Origin: Candidatus Geocrenenecus huangii
GTDB taxonomy: Archaea; Thermoproteota; Nitrososphaeria_A; Caldarchaeales; Wolframiiraptoraceae
Length of the DNA: 64,000 nt
Assembly: GCA_023268155.1 (NCBI GenBank)
Contig: JALNKM010000003.1
Coordinates: forward strand, 124,001-188,000
Direction of reading: 5' to 3'
In this document: one piece after another, positions 9,744 through 17,487 of the stretch
Layout: every line of letters begins with the position of its first letter
Position numbering within the stretch: the first letter of the stretch is position 1
Notes under the pieces: model-generated
Database searches by the model: none
Told to the model about the DNA's origin: nothing
Seen by the model: only the letters and a program-made list of their open reading frames with translations
Made by a program: the position numbers and the translations under genes

Positions 9744-10622
9744 ATGTCGATGAGTAACGTTCCTAACGTTCAAGATGAAGAACCGAAAGTACAAATTCCG
9801 ATAAATAGGGTCGGGTTCAAGAATATAAGGATACCTGCAGGTAAAATGCTTTTAAATGGGTTAGAGATATTTTTCATACCCAGGTTTCATATATCGGTAG
9901 ATTTGCCTAAAGACAAACGTGGTGTTCATGCATCTAGAATATATGGTATCGTCTCAGAAATAGTTAAGGAGTATTGGGGGAAGAACGTAGAGCTCGAGGA
10001 GATTGGGGAGGAGATCGCTAAAGAATTATTGAAAGCACATCCGTACTCGAGTAAGGCATATGTTGTTATAGAGTCTTCAGCATACTATAAGGCTGAAGCA
10101 CCTATTACGAAATCCACCTCCTACGAACGCTTCAAAATATATGTAAAAGTTAAAGCATACAGGAACTCGAAGAGTATAAAATATTTTGGAGTGGAGGTCG
10201 AGGGATTAACAGCCTGTCCATGTGCTAGAGAAGTCGTAAAGAAAGCTTTCCCTGGAGCGGATACAACACATATGCAGAGGAGTAGAGCCAAAGTCATTCT
10301 TAGATTGTTTGGAGATACGAGAATAGACCTGGTCGACCTACTGGACATAGTTAAGTCATCTTTCAGCTCTCCACTATATTCATACTTGAAGAGAACAGAT
10401 GAGGCGAAAGTGGTTATTGACGCATTAGAGTCGCCTAAATTTGCAGAAGATACTCTCAGAGAAATAGTAGAGAAGATTGCTCAGAGGTGGATAGACCTGC
10501 CCGATGATTCAGAGATATACGTAAGTGTTGAAAGTAAAGAGAGCCTCCATCCTCAAGATATCGTAGCATTCATCAAATTGAAGTTAAGCGATGCGAGAAA
10601 CCTGCTAAACAAGAGGGTGTAG
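9744..10622 (+). CDS. mptA: GTP cyclohydrolase MptA (FolE2-like)
   Basis: MptA converts GTP to 7,8-dihydroneopterin 2',3'-cyclic phosphate, the first step of methanopterin synthesis. Visible family motifs are 'PINRVGFKNIRIP', 'RFHISVDLPKDKRGVHASR' and the metal-binding 'VEGLTACPCAREV' with its cysteine pair, plus 'THMQRSRA'. The open frame extends upstream to an ATG at 9708, but a box A-like AGTTATATGG at 9700-9709 overlaps that codon. I therefore prefer the ATG at 9744 (MSMSNVPNVQDE). It is followed by mptE after only 3 nt, so the two are one operon, divergent from the beta-RFAP synthase gene. Confidence 0.92.
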   Translation: MSMSNVPNVQDEEPKVQIPINRVGFKNIRIPAGKMLLNGLEIFFIPRFHISVDLPKDKRGVHASRIYGIVSEIVKEYWGKNVELEEIGEEIAKELLKAHPYSSKAYVVIESSAYYKAEAPITKSTSYERFKIYVKVKAYRNSKSIKYFGVEVEGLTACPCAREVVKKAFPGADTTHMQRSRAKVILRLFGDTRIDLVDLLDIVKSSFSSPLYSYLKRTDEAKVVIDALESPKFAEDTLREIVEKIAQRWIDLPDDSEIYVSVESKESLHPQDIVAFIKLKLSDARNLLNKRV

Positions 10623-10625
10623 GCT

Positions 10626-11423
10626 TTGAGATGGGAAGAGTGGGAGCCAATCTATCTTGAGATAGTTAAAGAGATGGGCTATTCCATAGAGAAAGATCTT
10701 ACGGCAGCCTATACATTAAGTCACCTGATAACTGACAGAGCTTTAACCACCGAGGAATTAAGAGAAGAGTTAGATGAAAGAAAAACTGCAGTAGTCTTCG
10801 GGGCGGGACCATCACTTAAAGTAGACATAGAAGAATTCGTTAAGTCGGGCATAATTGATGACGTCGTTGTTTTTGTAGCCGATGGAGCTTCAAGAGCATT
10901 CCTAGAAAGAGGATTAAAGATTGATATTATTGTAACCGATCTGGATGGAGGTGACGAGACTCTAATAGAATCTTCTAGGGTATGTCTAGCAACAGTGGTA
11001 CATGCTCATGGAGATAATATTGAAAAGATAAGAGAACTTGTACCACGACTTTATGGAAAGATACTTGGTACAACGCAATGCAAGCCATGCGACCTCCTAT
11101 ACAACTTTGGAGGATTTACTGATGGAGATAGAGCAGTATTCTTGTCGGATGCTCTAGGATTTGAAAACATAGTTCTAGCAGGAATGGATTTCGGAGAAGA
11201 AATAGGTGAATACTCTAAGAGCATTAACAAGCATGATTTTGAGCGGCTTAAGGTTAAGAGAAAGAAGCTACGCATAGGTAAGAAGCTACTCGAAATCTAC
11301 GCATCCAAATCTACTAGGAAACTGTTCAATGCAACTTCTAGAGGTGAGGAAATAAAAGGATTTATTCAAACATCTTTCGAGGAAATAGAAGATGTGCTAA
11401 GACAACATGTGCTAGAATCATAG
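10626..11423 (+). CDS. mptE: 6-hydroxymethyl-7,8-dihydropterin diphosphokinase, MptE type
   Basis: This 265-residue protein belongs to the MptE/DUF115 family, which activates 6-hydroxymethyl-dihydropterin with pyrophosphate from ATP before its coupling to the arylamine unit. The diagnostic run is visible: 'VVFGAGPSLKVDIEEF', 'FVADGASRAFLERG', 'DIIVTDLDGGDE' and 'VVHAHGDNIEKI'. Its start is a TTG 3 nt after the mptA stop, so translation is likely coupled. The order mptA-mptE next to beta-RFAP synthase makes this a small tetrahydromethanopterin-type cofactor locus. Confidence 0.9.
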   Translation: MRWEEWEPIYLEIVKEMGYSIEKDLTAAYTLSHLITDRALTTEELREELDERKTAVVFGAGPSLKVDIEEFVKSGIIDDVVVFVADGASRAFLERGLKIDIIVTDLDGGDETLIESSRVCLATVVHAHGDNIEKIRELVPRLYGKILGTTQCKPCDLLYNFGGFTDGDRAVFLSDALGFENIVLAGMDFGEEIGEYSKSINKHDFERLKVKRKKLRIGKKLLEIYASKSTRKLFNATSRGEEIKGFIQTSFEEIEDVLRQHVLES

Positions 11424-11485
11424 AAGCTAGCCGGTCGTTAAAGGTTTATGTCTAAGCATACTTTCAGTAACTTTTGTGATGGAAC

Positions 11486-12283
11486 ATGACCGGAAATAAG
11501 AAGTGTAAAATTGGCATTATAGGTGGATCCGGAATTTACGATCCCGGTCTCTTAAAGAATGTAGAGAGAGCAAAAGTTTACACACCCTATGGCTCGCCAA
11601 GCTCTCACATCACTATCGGAGAATACTCTGGGATAACGGTAGCCTTCATCCCAAGGCATGGAGAAGGCCACATTATTCCACCACATGCGATAAACTATAG
11701 AGCAAATATCTGGGCTTTAAAAGAGCTTGGAGTCGAGAGGGTGCTTGCTCCAAGCGCTGTGGGAAGTCTCCAAGAAGGGTATAAGCCAGGGGAACTTGTT
11801 CTCCCAGACCAGTACATTGATAGGACTTGGGGGCGCGCCGGAACATTCTACGAGGGGGGTCAGGTAGCGCATGTAAGCATGGCCGACCCATTCTGCCCAG
11901 AGCTTACAGACATAGTATATGATGTTGCGGTCTCACTCGGTCTACCCATACATAAGGGTGGAACGTACATCTGTATCCAGGGGCCACGATTCTCAACTAG
12001 AGCAGAATCAAGACTCTACAAGAGCTGGGGTGCACATATAATAGGTATGACTTTAGTCCCAGAAGTGAATCTGGCTAGAGAAGCAAGAATGTGTTATCTA
12101 ACAATAGCGATGGTAACAGACTATGATGTATGGGCTGAGAAACCTGTAAGCGCTGAAGAAGTAGCACGGACTATGAGGGAGAACGTTGAGAAAGTTAAGA
12201 AGCTATTAGAGAAGACGATCCCGAAGATACCTGAGGATAGAAGATGTCTATGTAAAAAGTATCTGGACGAGGCACTTATGTAA
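11486..12283 (+). CDS. mtnP: S-methyl-5'-thioadenosine phosphorylase
   Basis: The protein cleaves methylthioadenosine with phosphate to adenine and methylthioribose 1-phosphate, recycling the by-product of polyamine synthesis. The 265-residue length and motifs fit the trimeric PNP/MTAP fold: '[13 protein letters not shown]', '[20 protein letters not shown]', 'QYIDRTWGR', '[16 protein letters not shown]' and '[16 protein letters not shown]'. The serine of the last block and the cysteine pairs near the C-terminus (including CLCKKY) are like thermophilic archaeal enzymes stabilised by disulfides. It is preceded by 62 nt of promoter DNA and stands alone. Confidence 0.94.
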   Translation: MTGNKKCKIGIIGGSGIYDPGLLKNVERAKVYTPYGSPSSHITIGEYSGITVAFIPRHGEGHIIPPHAINYRANIWALKELGVERVLAPSAVGSLQEGYKPGELVLPDQYIDRTWGRAGTFYEGGQVAHVSMADPFCPELTDIVYDVAVSLGLPIHKGGTYICIQGPRFSTRAESRLYKSWGAHIIGMTLVPEVNLAREARMCYLTIAMVTDYDVWAEKPVSAEEVARTMRENVEKVKKLLEKTIPKIPEDRRCLCKKYLDEALM

Positions 12284-12522
12284 ACTTCATCTATTTATAT
12301 GAAATTTCTCAATAATTCTAAAACTTGTAGATTCGATAATAGAACAATGTTCATGAAAAGTTTGACTCTTACTGAGATCTCAGGCTGCTGTAATAAGTTT
12401 ACCTTCTAGTCGGGTCTCTTCCCTCAATTATCAGGTTATATCTTTAATAGTAGTCGTCTTAAATCTCCAAGTATCTATGGAATTCTTGTAGGTGTAGTCG
12501 AACCCTAAAATTCACCTCAACA

Positions 12523-12529
12523 TTTAAAT
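12523..12529 (+). promoter_or_regulatory. Box A promoter of pheS
   Basis: TTTAAAT in an AT-rich context predicts transcription from about 12550. That places the AGAGGGA at 12556-12562 in the leader as a ribosome-binding site and argues that translation begins just after it, not at the TTG at 12620. The 280 nt between mtnP and this box show no gene. Confidence 0.4.
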
Positions 12530-12568
12530 CTAGCTGGATTGACTAGATATGCTTTAGAGGGATAGATT

Positions 12569-14107
12569 ATTGTTTCAGAGATTACGCTTCACTGGCTTGA
12601 GAAGAGCCTAGTCAAGTTATTGAGAAGAGAGGGGAGGGCTCTAAGTTTTGAGGAGGCTGCAAATCTTCTTAACAGAGATGTCGGTACGATAGCTAAAACT
12701 GTTCAATGGCTTAGGGAGAAAAACCTTGTAGAGGTCGAAGTAAGAACATCGAATCTTGTATCTTTAGGATCGGAAGGTCAAATCTATTCCGCTGATGGAC
12801 TTCCTGAGAGGAGGTTGATAGAGATGCTTTCAGAGGCAGGAGGCGTAGCTAGCATAGATGAGCTGAAGAAAAGTCTTGGCGAAGACGTCTTCCAGATAGG
12901 CTTAATCTGGGCAAAGAAGAATCAATGGATAAATATAGAGTCTACTGGCCCCCAGAAATCTGTCAAGCTAATACATTATCCGGGAGAAACATCTGAGGAA
13001 AAACTTCTTAAACATTTAAGAGAGAGGGGAGTAGTTGAATTCGAAGACCTCGGTGAAGACTTAAAGAAGGCTTGCATGAACCTTAAAACTAGACAATCTG
13101 TCATCAATATAGATGAAGTTAAGAGATATTACGTGAGGCTTACAGATAAAGCCTTGCAGATCCCAGAAGGAGAACTGCATATACAGGAAGTTACCAGGTT
13201 GACGAAGGACATGCTTACCTCGGGCTCGTGGAGACAGTATAGGTTCAGCAGATTCGATATCAGCGCTCCCTCGAAACCAATCTACGCTGGGAAGAGGCAT
13301 CCTCTCCAGAGATTAATAAAAATTGTTAAAGAGATATTTGTCGAGATGGGGTTCGAGGAGATACGCGGACCCATTGTAGAACTTGCTTTCTGGAATTTCG
13401 ATGCTTTATTCCAGCCTCAAGACCATCCTGCAAGAGACATGCATGATACCTTCTACCTAAATTATCCTAGCACTGGCCAGTTGCCTGAAAACCTAGTAGA
13501 AAGGATAAAAGATGCGCATGAAACAGGTGGTTCGACGGGGTCGCTTGGATGGAGATACAGATGGAGAAGAGAAGAAGCTGATAAACTAGTTCTCAGAACT
13601 CATACTACTGCTACCACCATCAGATATCTTGCTGAGCACCCTGACCCGCCTGTAAAAGTGTTCTCAGTAGATAGGATATACAGGAATGAAAAAGTAGACT
13701 GGAAGCATCTAGCAGAATTTCATCAGATTGAAGGAATAGTAATGGATAAGAATGTATGCTTCAGAGACCTCATAGGATTGATTAAAGAATTCTACTCCCG
13801 TCTAGGCTTGAAAGATGTGAGGTTTAGACCAAGCTACTTTCCATACACTGAGCCTTCGGCTGAAGCGATAGTATATCTTAGAGAGAAGAACACATGGCTA
13901 GAATTGATAGGGATGGGGATCTTTAGACCAGAGGTCACTCAGCCTCTAAATGTCAAGTACCCAGTTCTAGCTTGGGGAGGTGGACTTGAACGCCTTGCAC
14001 TAGCATTGTACAATCTAGAAGACATAAGAACATTCTACATGAATGATCTTAGATGGATTAGAAGCATCCCAAGCACTTATCTTGATAAGAAAATCGGATT
14101 ATCGTAG
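12569..14107 (+). CDS. pheS: Phenylalanyl-tRNA synthetase alpha subunit
   Basis: PheS charges tRNA-Phe as part of an (alpha-beta)2 enzyme; the beta subunit gene is not in this window. The N-terminal half is a winged-helix tRNA-binding region, and the catalytic class II core shows motif 2 ('SVDRIYRNEKVDWKHLAEFHQIEG') and motif 3 ('WGGGLERLALALYNL'). The first ATG/GTG/TTG in frame is the TTG at 12620, but the frame upstream encodes 'ITLHWLEKSLVKLL', which matches the conserved first helix of archaeal PheS. An in-frame stop at 12563-12565 leaves only ATT codons (12566, 12569, 12581) after the ribosome-binding site. I give 12569 as the probable start. Confidence 0.93.
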   Translation: MVSEITLHWLEKSLVKLLRREGRALSFEEAANLLNRDVGTIAKTVQWLREKNLVEVEVRTSNLVSLGSEGQIYSADGLPERRLIEMLSEAGGVASIDELKKSLGEDVFQIGLIWAKKNQWINIESTGPQKSVKLIHYPGETSEEKLLKHLRERGVVEFEDLGEDLKKACMNLKTRQSVINIDEVKRYYVRLTDKALQIPEGELHIQEVTRLTKDMLTSGSWRQYRFSRFDISAPSKPIYAGKRHPLQRLIKIVKEIFVEMGFEEIRGPIVELAFWNFDALFQPQDHPARDMHDTFYLNYPSTGQLPENLVERIKDAHETGGSTGSLGWRYRWRREEADKLVLRTHTTATTIRYLAEHPDPPVKVFSVDRIYRNEKVDWKHLAEFHQIEGIVMDKNVCFRDLIGLIKEFYSRLGLKDVRFRPSYFPYTEPSAEAIVYLREKNTWLELIGMGIFRPEVTQPLNVKYPVLAWGGGLERLALALYNLEDIRTFYMNDLRWIRSIPSTYLDKKIGLS

Positions 14108-14135
14108 AAGATTATCAATTGTAGAGAAAGATCAT

Positions 14136-14726
14136 CTATCTATCGTCTCCGTAGGGTGTGGGGAGAGCCTCCAAACTAGTAATCCATTCTATGAATTTTT
14201 TCGACGATCTTCCTCTATGTGATATCTTGTTCTTTTCATGTACCTCCATCTCCGCGAATGTTCTCCCATCTCCCTCATCTGGTATGAAGATTGGGTCGAA
14301 TCCGAAACCACTCACACCTCTAGATTCATAAGATATACTTCCTCTAACTTCTCCAGCGAAGAATTTAATCCCAGTATACGGTGAATAGAAACCGATCACC
14401 GATTTGAAGGAAGCTGACCTTTCTTCTATGTTATTCATCAACTTCAATAAACCTCCCACCCCTATTGTCTTATAGACGTAGGAAGAATACGGGCCGGGAA
14501 AACCATTAAGAGAATCTATGAATAAGCCAGCATCCTCAACTAGTACTGGTTCTCTAAGAATATTATAAGCGTAGAGTACACTCTCCTTAGCTATCTCTCT
14601 AAGATCAGAAGATTGTATTTCCTTTGTCTTCAATAATTCAACCCGGTATCTTAGATTGTATTGCTTGAAGATCTGCTCGAATTCTTCGAGCTTTCCCTTA
14701 TTCGTGGTAACGACCGTGAACCTCAT
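14136..14726 (-). CDS. XTP/dITP diphosphatase (HAM1/RdgB family)
   Basis: The enzyme hydrolyses non-canonical purine nucleoside triphosphates (XTP, ITP, dITP) to monophosphates and pyrophosphate, cleaning the nucleotide pool. The 196-residue length is normal. Typical motifs are the N-terminal 'VVTTNKGKLEEFEQIF', 'VLVEDAGLFIDSLNGFPGPYSSYVYKTIG' (split in the middle), 'GVSGFGFDPIFIPDE' and the C-terminal 'KNKISHRGRSSKKF'. Its ATG overlaps the stop codon of the Bud32 gene by 4 nt, so the pair is translationally coupled. Confidence 0.95.
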   Translation of the reverse strand: MRFTVVTTNKGKLEEFEQIFKQYNLRYRVELLKTKEIQSSDLREIAKESVLYAYNILREPVLVEDAGLFIDSLNGFPGPYSSYVYKTIGVGGLLKLMNNIEERSASFKSVIGFYSPYTGIKFFAGEVRGSISYESRGVSGFGFDPIFIPDEGDGRTFAEMEVHEKNKISHRGRSSKKFIEWITSLEALPTPYGDDR

Positions 14727-15367
14727 CTCCTTCTCTCCTCCACATATCTACCCCTCCTCCTTATTTCTCTTATCTTAGAAATCAAATCTCTCGTAAAGTC
14801 TCCACCTACTACTTCTGAGTATCCTTGAAAGAAGCTGTGCATAAATAATTCTCTTACACCATAGTGTCCGCTTTCCAAACTCCTATCCAATAGATGTATA
14901 TCTACTGCAAAATCTTCTAATTCATCTGTGAATATGCTTAATCCAAAGTCCACTAGGTACAGTTTACCTGAATCGTCAACTATGATGTTGGATGTTGTTA
15001 AGTCGCCGTGAGCTATCCCCGCCATATGCATTCTCCCAACAAGCCTACCTAGAGAATCTGAAACTTCCATTACCTCTCTTTCATTTCTTGCCTCCAGCCA
15101 TCTTTTAAGCTCTACACCAACAATATACTGCATATATATTGTTGTCTCCTTCCTATCAATCAACAATACGGCTGGACATGGAACACATGCTTTCTTCAAA
15201 GCTAGCATAACTTTAACTTCATGAATCATCCTAGATTCTCTGATCTTCTCATCTAAGTTAGAGATTCTATAAGGCTTAGGGATTCTATGCTTCGAGAGGA
15301 CATCGAACCCTATTAGATGAGTTCTTGAAATAATGGCTTCAGCACCAATTCTAATAACATTGCTCAT
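14723..15367 (-). CDS. bud32: Kae1-associated kinase Bud32
   Basis: Bud32 is the small atypical kinase/ATPase of the KEOPS complex that makes N6-threonylcarbamoyl-adenosine on tRNA. The 214-residue protein starts with 'IRIGAEAIISRT', carries 'KHRIPKPYR' (family 'R.pK.YR'), the catalytic 'AHGDLTTSNII', and the metal-binding 'LVDFGLS'. It ends in the short basic C-terminal tail typical of the family. The ATG at 15367 is chosen because everything upstream in the open frame (to 15622) has no Bud32 similarity and overlaps another gene. It is separate here, not fused to Kae1. It precedes the XTP diphosphatase with a 4-nt overlap. Confidence 0.93.
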   Translation of the reverse strand: MSNVIRIGAEAIISRTHLIGFDVLSKHRIPKPYRISNLDEKIRESRMIHEVKVMLALKKACVPCPAVLLIDRKETTIYMQYIVGVELKRWLEARNEREVMEVSDSLGRLVGRMHMAGIAHGDLTTSNIIVDDSGKLYLVDFGLSIFTDELEDFAVDIHLLDRSLESGHYGVRELFMHSFFQGYSEVVGGDFTRDLISKIREIRRRGRYVEERRR

Positions 15368-15539
15368 CTTCCAGCTATACAATCTATATAGAAGTAAGTA
15401 AAAAATATGAAGGAACAAGACTGCCAACGTCATAAGAACCGACTCATGTAGGGTGAACATGATATACAATCTCTCAACCCAACTTCCAGACACCAACAAG
15501 CGAAAATATCTAGAGTATGACAAATATCGGCTTCTCAGA

Positions 15540-15839
15540 TCATGATACCAGAACAGTAGCTGTAAGTATCTTGAGATGAGAGATCTTGTTATTTGATAAG
15601 CCCGGGGAGAAGATTGTTTCAATAAGCTCTGAGTAAGATACGTTATATAGTTCTGCTAGATGCTGTAAGTAGTCTATTGGGTCTCCCCAAGCCCACTCCC
15701 ACTCCATGAACCCGCATCTGAAGCACCTACTATAAACGTCTCCAGCAGCCGAGACTATCAGCCTCCTAGTATTCTCACCGCCACATTCATAACAGTTTCT
15801 AAACCCTAAAACCTTCTTAACCACGATCATTCCAGCCAT
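15540..15839 (-). CDS. Small zinc-ribbon protein, function unknown
   Basis: The product is about 99 residues. It has a single zinc ribbon, C-x2-C ('NCYECGG') followed about 20 residues later by a second C-x2-C ('RCFRCGF'), and then a helical C-terminal part ('DPIDYLQHLAELYNVSYSEL'). A box A-like TATATA at about 15856-15862 puts the transcription start near 15834, so the ATG at 15839 or at 15830 is more likely than the first ATG at 15851. It lies upstream of bud32 on the same strand, separated by about 170 nt. I do not recognise the family. Confidence 0.55.
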   Translation of the reverse strand: MAGMIVVKKVLGFRNCYECGGENTRRLIVSAAGDVYSRCFRCGFMEWEWAWGDPIDYLQHLAELYNVSYSELIETIFSPGLSNNKISHLKILTATVLVS

Positions 15840-16046
15840 CATATAAAACATAGTATATATCAGTCTTCGTGGCCTAACGGTTTAGTCTATGGTTCTATGA
15901 ATCTAGCTCTCTCAGTACACAAATCCTTCTTCCTCCTACGTTTCTCACTCAATGTATAATACAGTATGAGGAGGATGCAGTATGTAATGAGTGTAACGGT
16001 TAGAAATATTAGCCTTAACAATTCTACGGGTTCTCCTAGAATATTT

Positions 16047-16283
16047 CTACTCTGCAACTCTTATCCTCTCAACCCTCTCAAGATTTATGAAGAGCTTATT
16101 ACTGTTCGAGGAGATGACTATCATGGCAGGCTTTGTATCGAGGCTGAATGCTATTAGCCTACCATATATCGGCTCCCCCCTAACCGTTACTACCTCCACC
16201 TGCTTCTCCAGGACTGACTGGAGTTGGGCTTTAATCCAGCTCCTACTCTTTACCTCTCCTTTTAACTCCAAGAGAACCACCAA
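16047..16283 (-). CDS. Small Sm-like (LSm-fold) protein
   Basis: This 78-residue protein looks like a minimal Sm fold: an N-terminal helix ('SWIKAQLQSVLEKQ'), then beta strands 'VEVVTVRGEPIYGRLIAFSL', and a closing strand pair 'NKLFINLERVERIRV' in place of the usual Sm2 'R.G..I..I'. It probably binds RNA, but it lacks the full Sm2 signature, so it may be a divergent SmAP or another small beta-barrel. The start is taken as a TTG at 16283. A canonical SmAP gene is present elsewhere in the window at about 32.7 kb. Confidence 0.6.
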   Translation of the reverse strand: MVVLLELKGEVKSRSWIKAQLQSVLEKQVEVVTVRGEPIYGRLIAFSLDTKPAMIVISSNSNKLFINLERVERIRVAE

Positions 16284-16318
16284 AACCGATACGAAGAAAG
16301 AAGAAATCTAATGCATTC

Positions 16319-16756
16319 ATGGTAGAAGTCGAATCTAAAACTCTATATGAGCTACTCAGGAAACTAATAGACATAAATAAAATAGCGCCTTTCGTTGAGT
16401 ACTGTGAAGAGTGTATGAGGAGGTTTGCAAGAAGTTTCTTTGACAGTGAAGGGTGCGTAAGTAAAAATGGACAAATTTCCTGCTCCAACAGCGATCTACA
16501 GCTTCTTCAGTATGTCAGGAAGATTCTAAATCTTCTTGGGATAAGAACGACTGAACCAAAGATATGTGTGAAGAAGGAGACTGCATTATTCGACAGAAGA
16601 AAAGGGAAGACATATACTGCAAAGAAGGATGTATATCGCATTTATGTTAGAATGTCAGACGTATTAAGGTTCTATCAATTGATTGGATTTACTATATAGA
16701 GAAAGTAGAAAAGACTCGAAGAATATCTTAAGACACATGGACTACTAACAATATAG
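16319..16756 (+). pseudogene. Decayed LAGLIDADG homing endonuclease (C-terminal half)
   Basis: The first 126 codons are open and encode a second-half LAGLIDADG domain: 'YVEYCEECMRRF' style linker, the degenerate motif 'FARSFFDSEGCV', then 'SNSDLQLLQYVRKILNLLGI', 'GKTYTAKKDVYRIYVR' and 'FYQLIGFTI'. This is the pattern of archaeal intron-encoded endonucleases, but the N-terminal half with the first motif is missing. The frame stops at 16697-16699, then continues as RK, stop (16706-16708), KRLEEYLKTHGLL, the expected family C-terminus ('GFTI.RKQ.RLE.YL'). The two TAGs therefore look like point mutations in a relic. It lies just before tRNA-Cys. Confidence 0.75.
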
Positions 16757-16808
16757 CCCCCACAACCCCACTCTATTTTTTAACCCACTCATAATATAAT
16801 ATACTGGA

Positions 16809-16880
16809 GCCCGGGGAGGGATTTGAACCCCCGTGTAGCGGGTCTGCAGCCCGCCGCCTAAACCACTCGGCCACCCGGGC
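16809..16880 (-). tRNA. tRNA-Cys (GCA)
   Basis: The 72-nt sequence folds into a complete cloverleaf: acceptor stem GCCCGGG/CCCGGGC, a D-arm GCCGAGTGGTTTAGGC, anticodon arm GCGGG-CTGCAGA-CCCGC with anticodon GCA, and a T-arm GGGGG-TTCAAAT-CCCTC with one G-T pair. There is no intron and CCA is not encoded. A box A lies 27 nt upstream. Confidence 0.97.
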
Positions 16881-16902
16881 ATCCTTTAGGGTTCCTGATT
16901 CT

Positions 16903-16914
16903 CTATATATTTAG
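16903..16914 (-). promoter_or_regulatory. Box A of the tRNA-Cys gene
   Basis: On the minus strand the sequence reads CTAAATATATAG and its centre is about 27 nt before the first base of the tRNA, so transcription would begin at or next to the mature 5' end. Confidence 0.5.
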
Positions 16915-16919
16915 AGATA

Positions 16920-17470
16920 CTTAAAAATTTTAACTTGGTTTATCCCAGGTAGATCTATCTAAGATACTCAAATGGTTGAGGTTTTGTAGTAGTTTAGATG
17001 AGATTATAATCGCTAATCTTGAAATCATATCTATGGCCTCAGAGACAGATAAGAATATACACAGGTTTAAGTTGAGTACCTTATTTTTCAGATAACAACA
17101 TTTATATACTAAGTTTTCCATGAAATTACTACAAATATAAACAGCAGAAACGCTATTCTACAACTTTGTTTAATATATGCTATCAACAATAGAGGACAAC
17201 ATTATTGGTAGGCTCTCCGGGGATAGATAAAAGCGTATCTGATGTCTCTATAGCAGATCTTAGAACCTCCCGAGAATGTTAAGTCTCTCCAAGACTCTGT
17301 AAGTTAGTCAGGGGAAACAATCTAGGAAGCACAGAGTAGAATAGCATCATCTGTTAAGAAAGTGGACGTAATGGGCCGACCGGCGTATCTTTACGTATAG
17401 GGTGTCACGGTGGCTTTTCTCTATGTGTTTCTCATTAAATTTAAAGAGTAGACTATCGGATAATTTCTCG
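16920..17470. other. Gene-poor intergenic region between tRNA-Cys and the nitroreductase gene
   Basis: I see no convincing protein gene here. A good box A-like TTTATATAC lies at about 17100 on the plus strand, and a short GC-rich self-complementary stretch at 17367-17395 (outer arms CGTAA/TTACG, inner GCCG/CGGC) stands out from the AT-rich surroundings. It could hold an uncharacterised RNA, but no known RNA family (RNase P, SRP, C/D box) is recognisable. Confidence 0.3.
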
Positions 17471-17487
17471 GTAGTGGTGGAGGCAGA

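Noticed and set aside
15368-15622. An 85-residue N-terminal extension of Bud32
   Set aside because: The extension has no resemblance to Bud32 family proteins, overlaps the zinc-ribbon gene, and the normal Bud32 start is present at 15367.
15866-15920. A tRNA-like stretch (TCGTGGCCTAACGGTTTAGTC) on the plus strand
   Set aside because: Only a D-arm-like piece is present; the D stem has a mismatch and there is no anticodon stem, T-arm or acceptor pairing.
16697-16708. Two in-frame TAGs in the LAGLIDADG gene as possible pyrrolysine or readthrough codons
   Set aside because: No pyrrolysine machinery is visible in the window and other genes here use TAG as an ordinary stop; together with the missing N-terminal half, decay is the simpler explanation.
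16930-17121. A 63-codon open frame on the minus strand after the tRNA-Cys promoter
   Set aside because: Composition and frame show no protein family or ribosome-binding site, and the plus strand carries a promoter-like sequence through its start.
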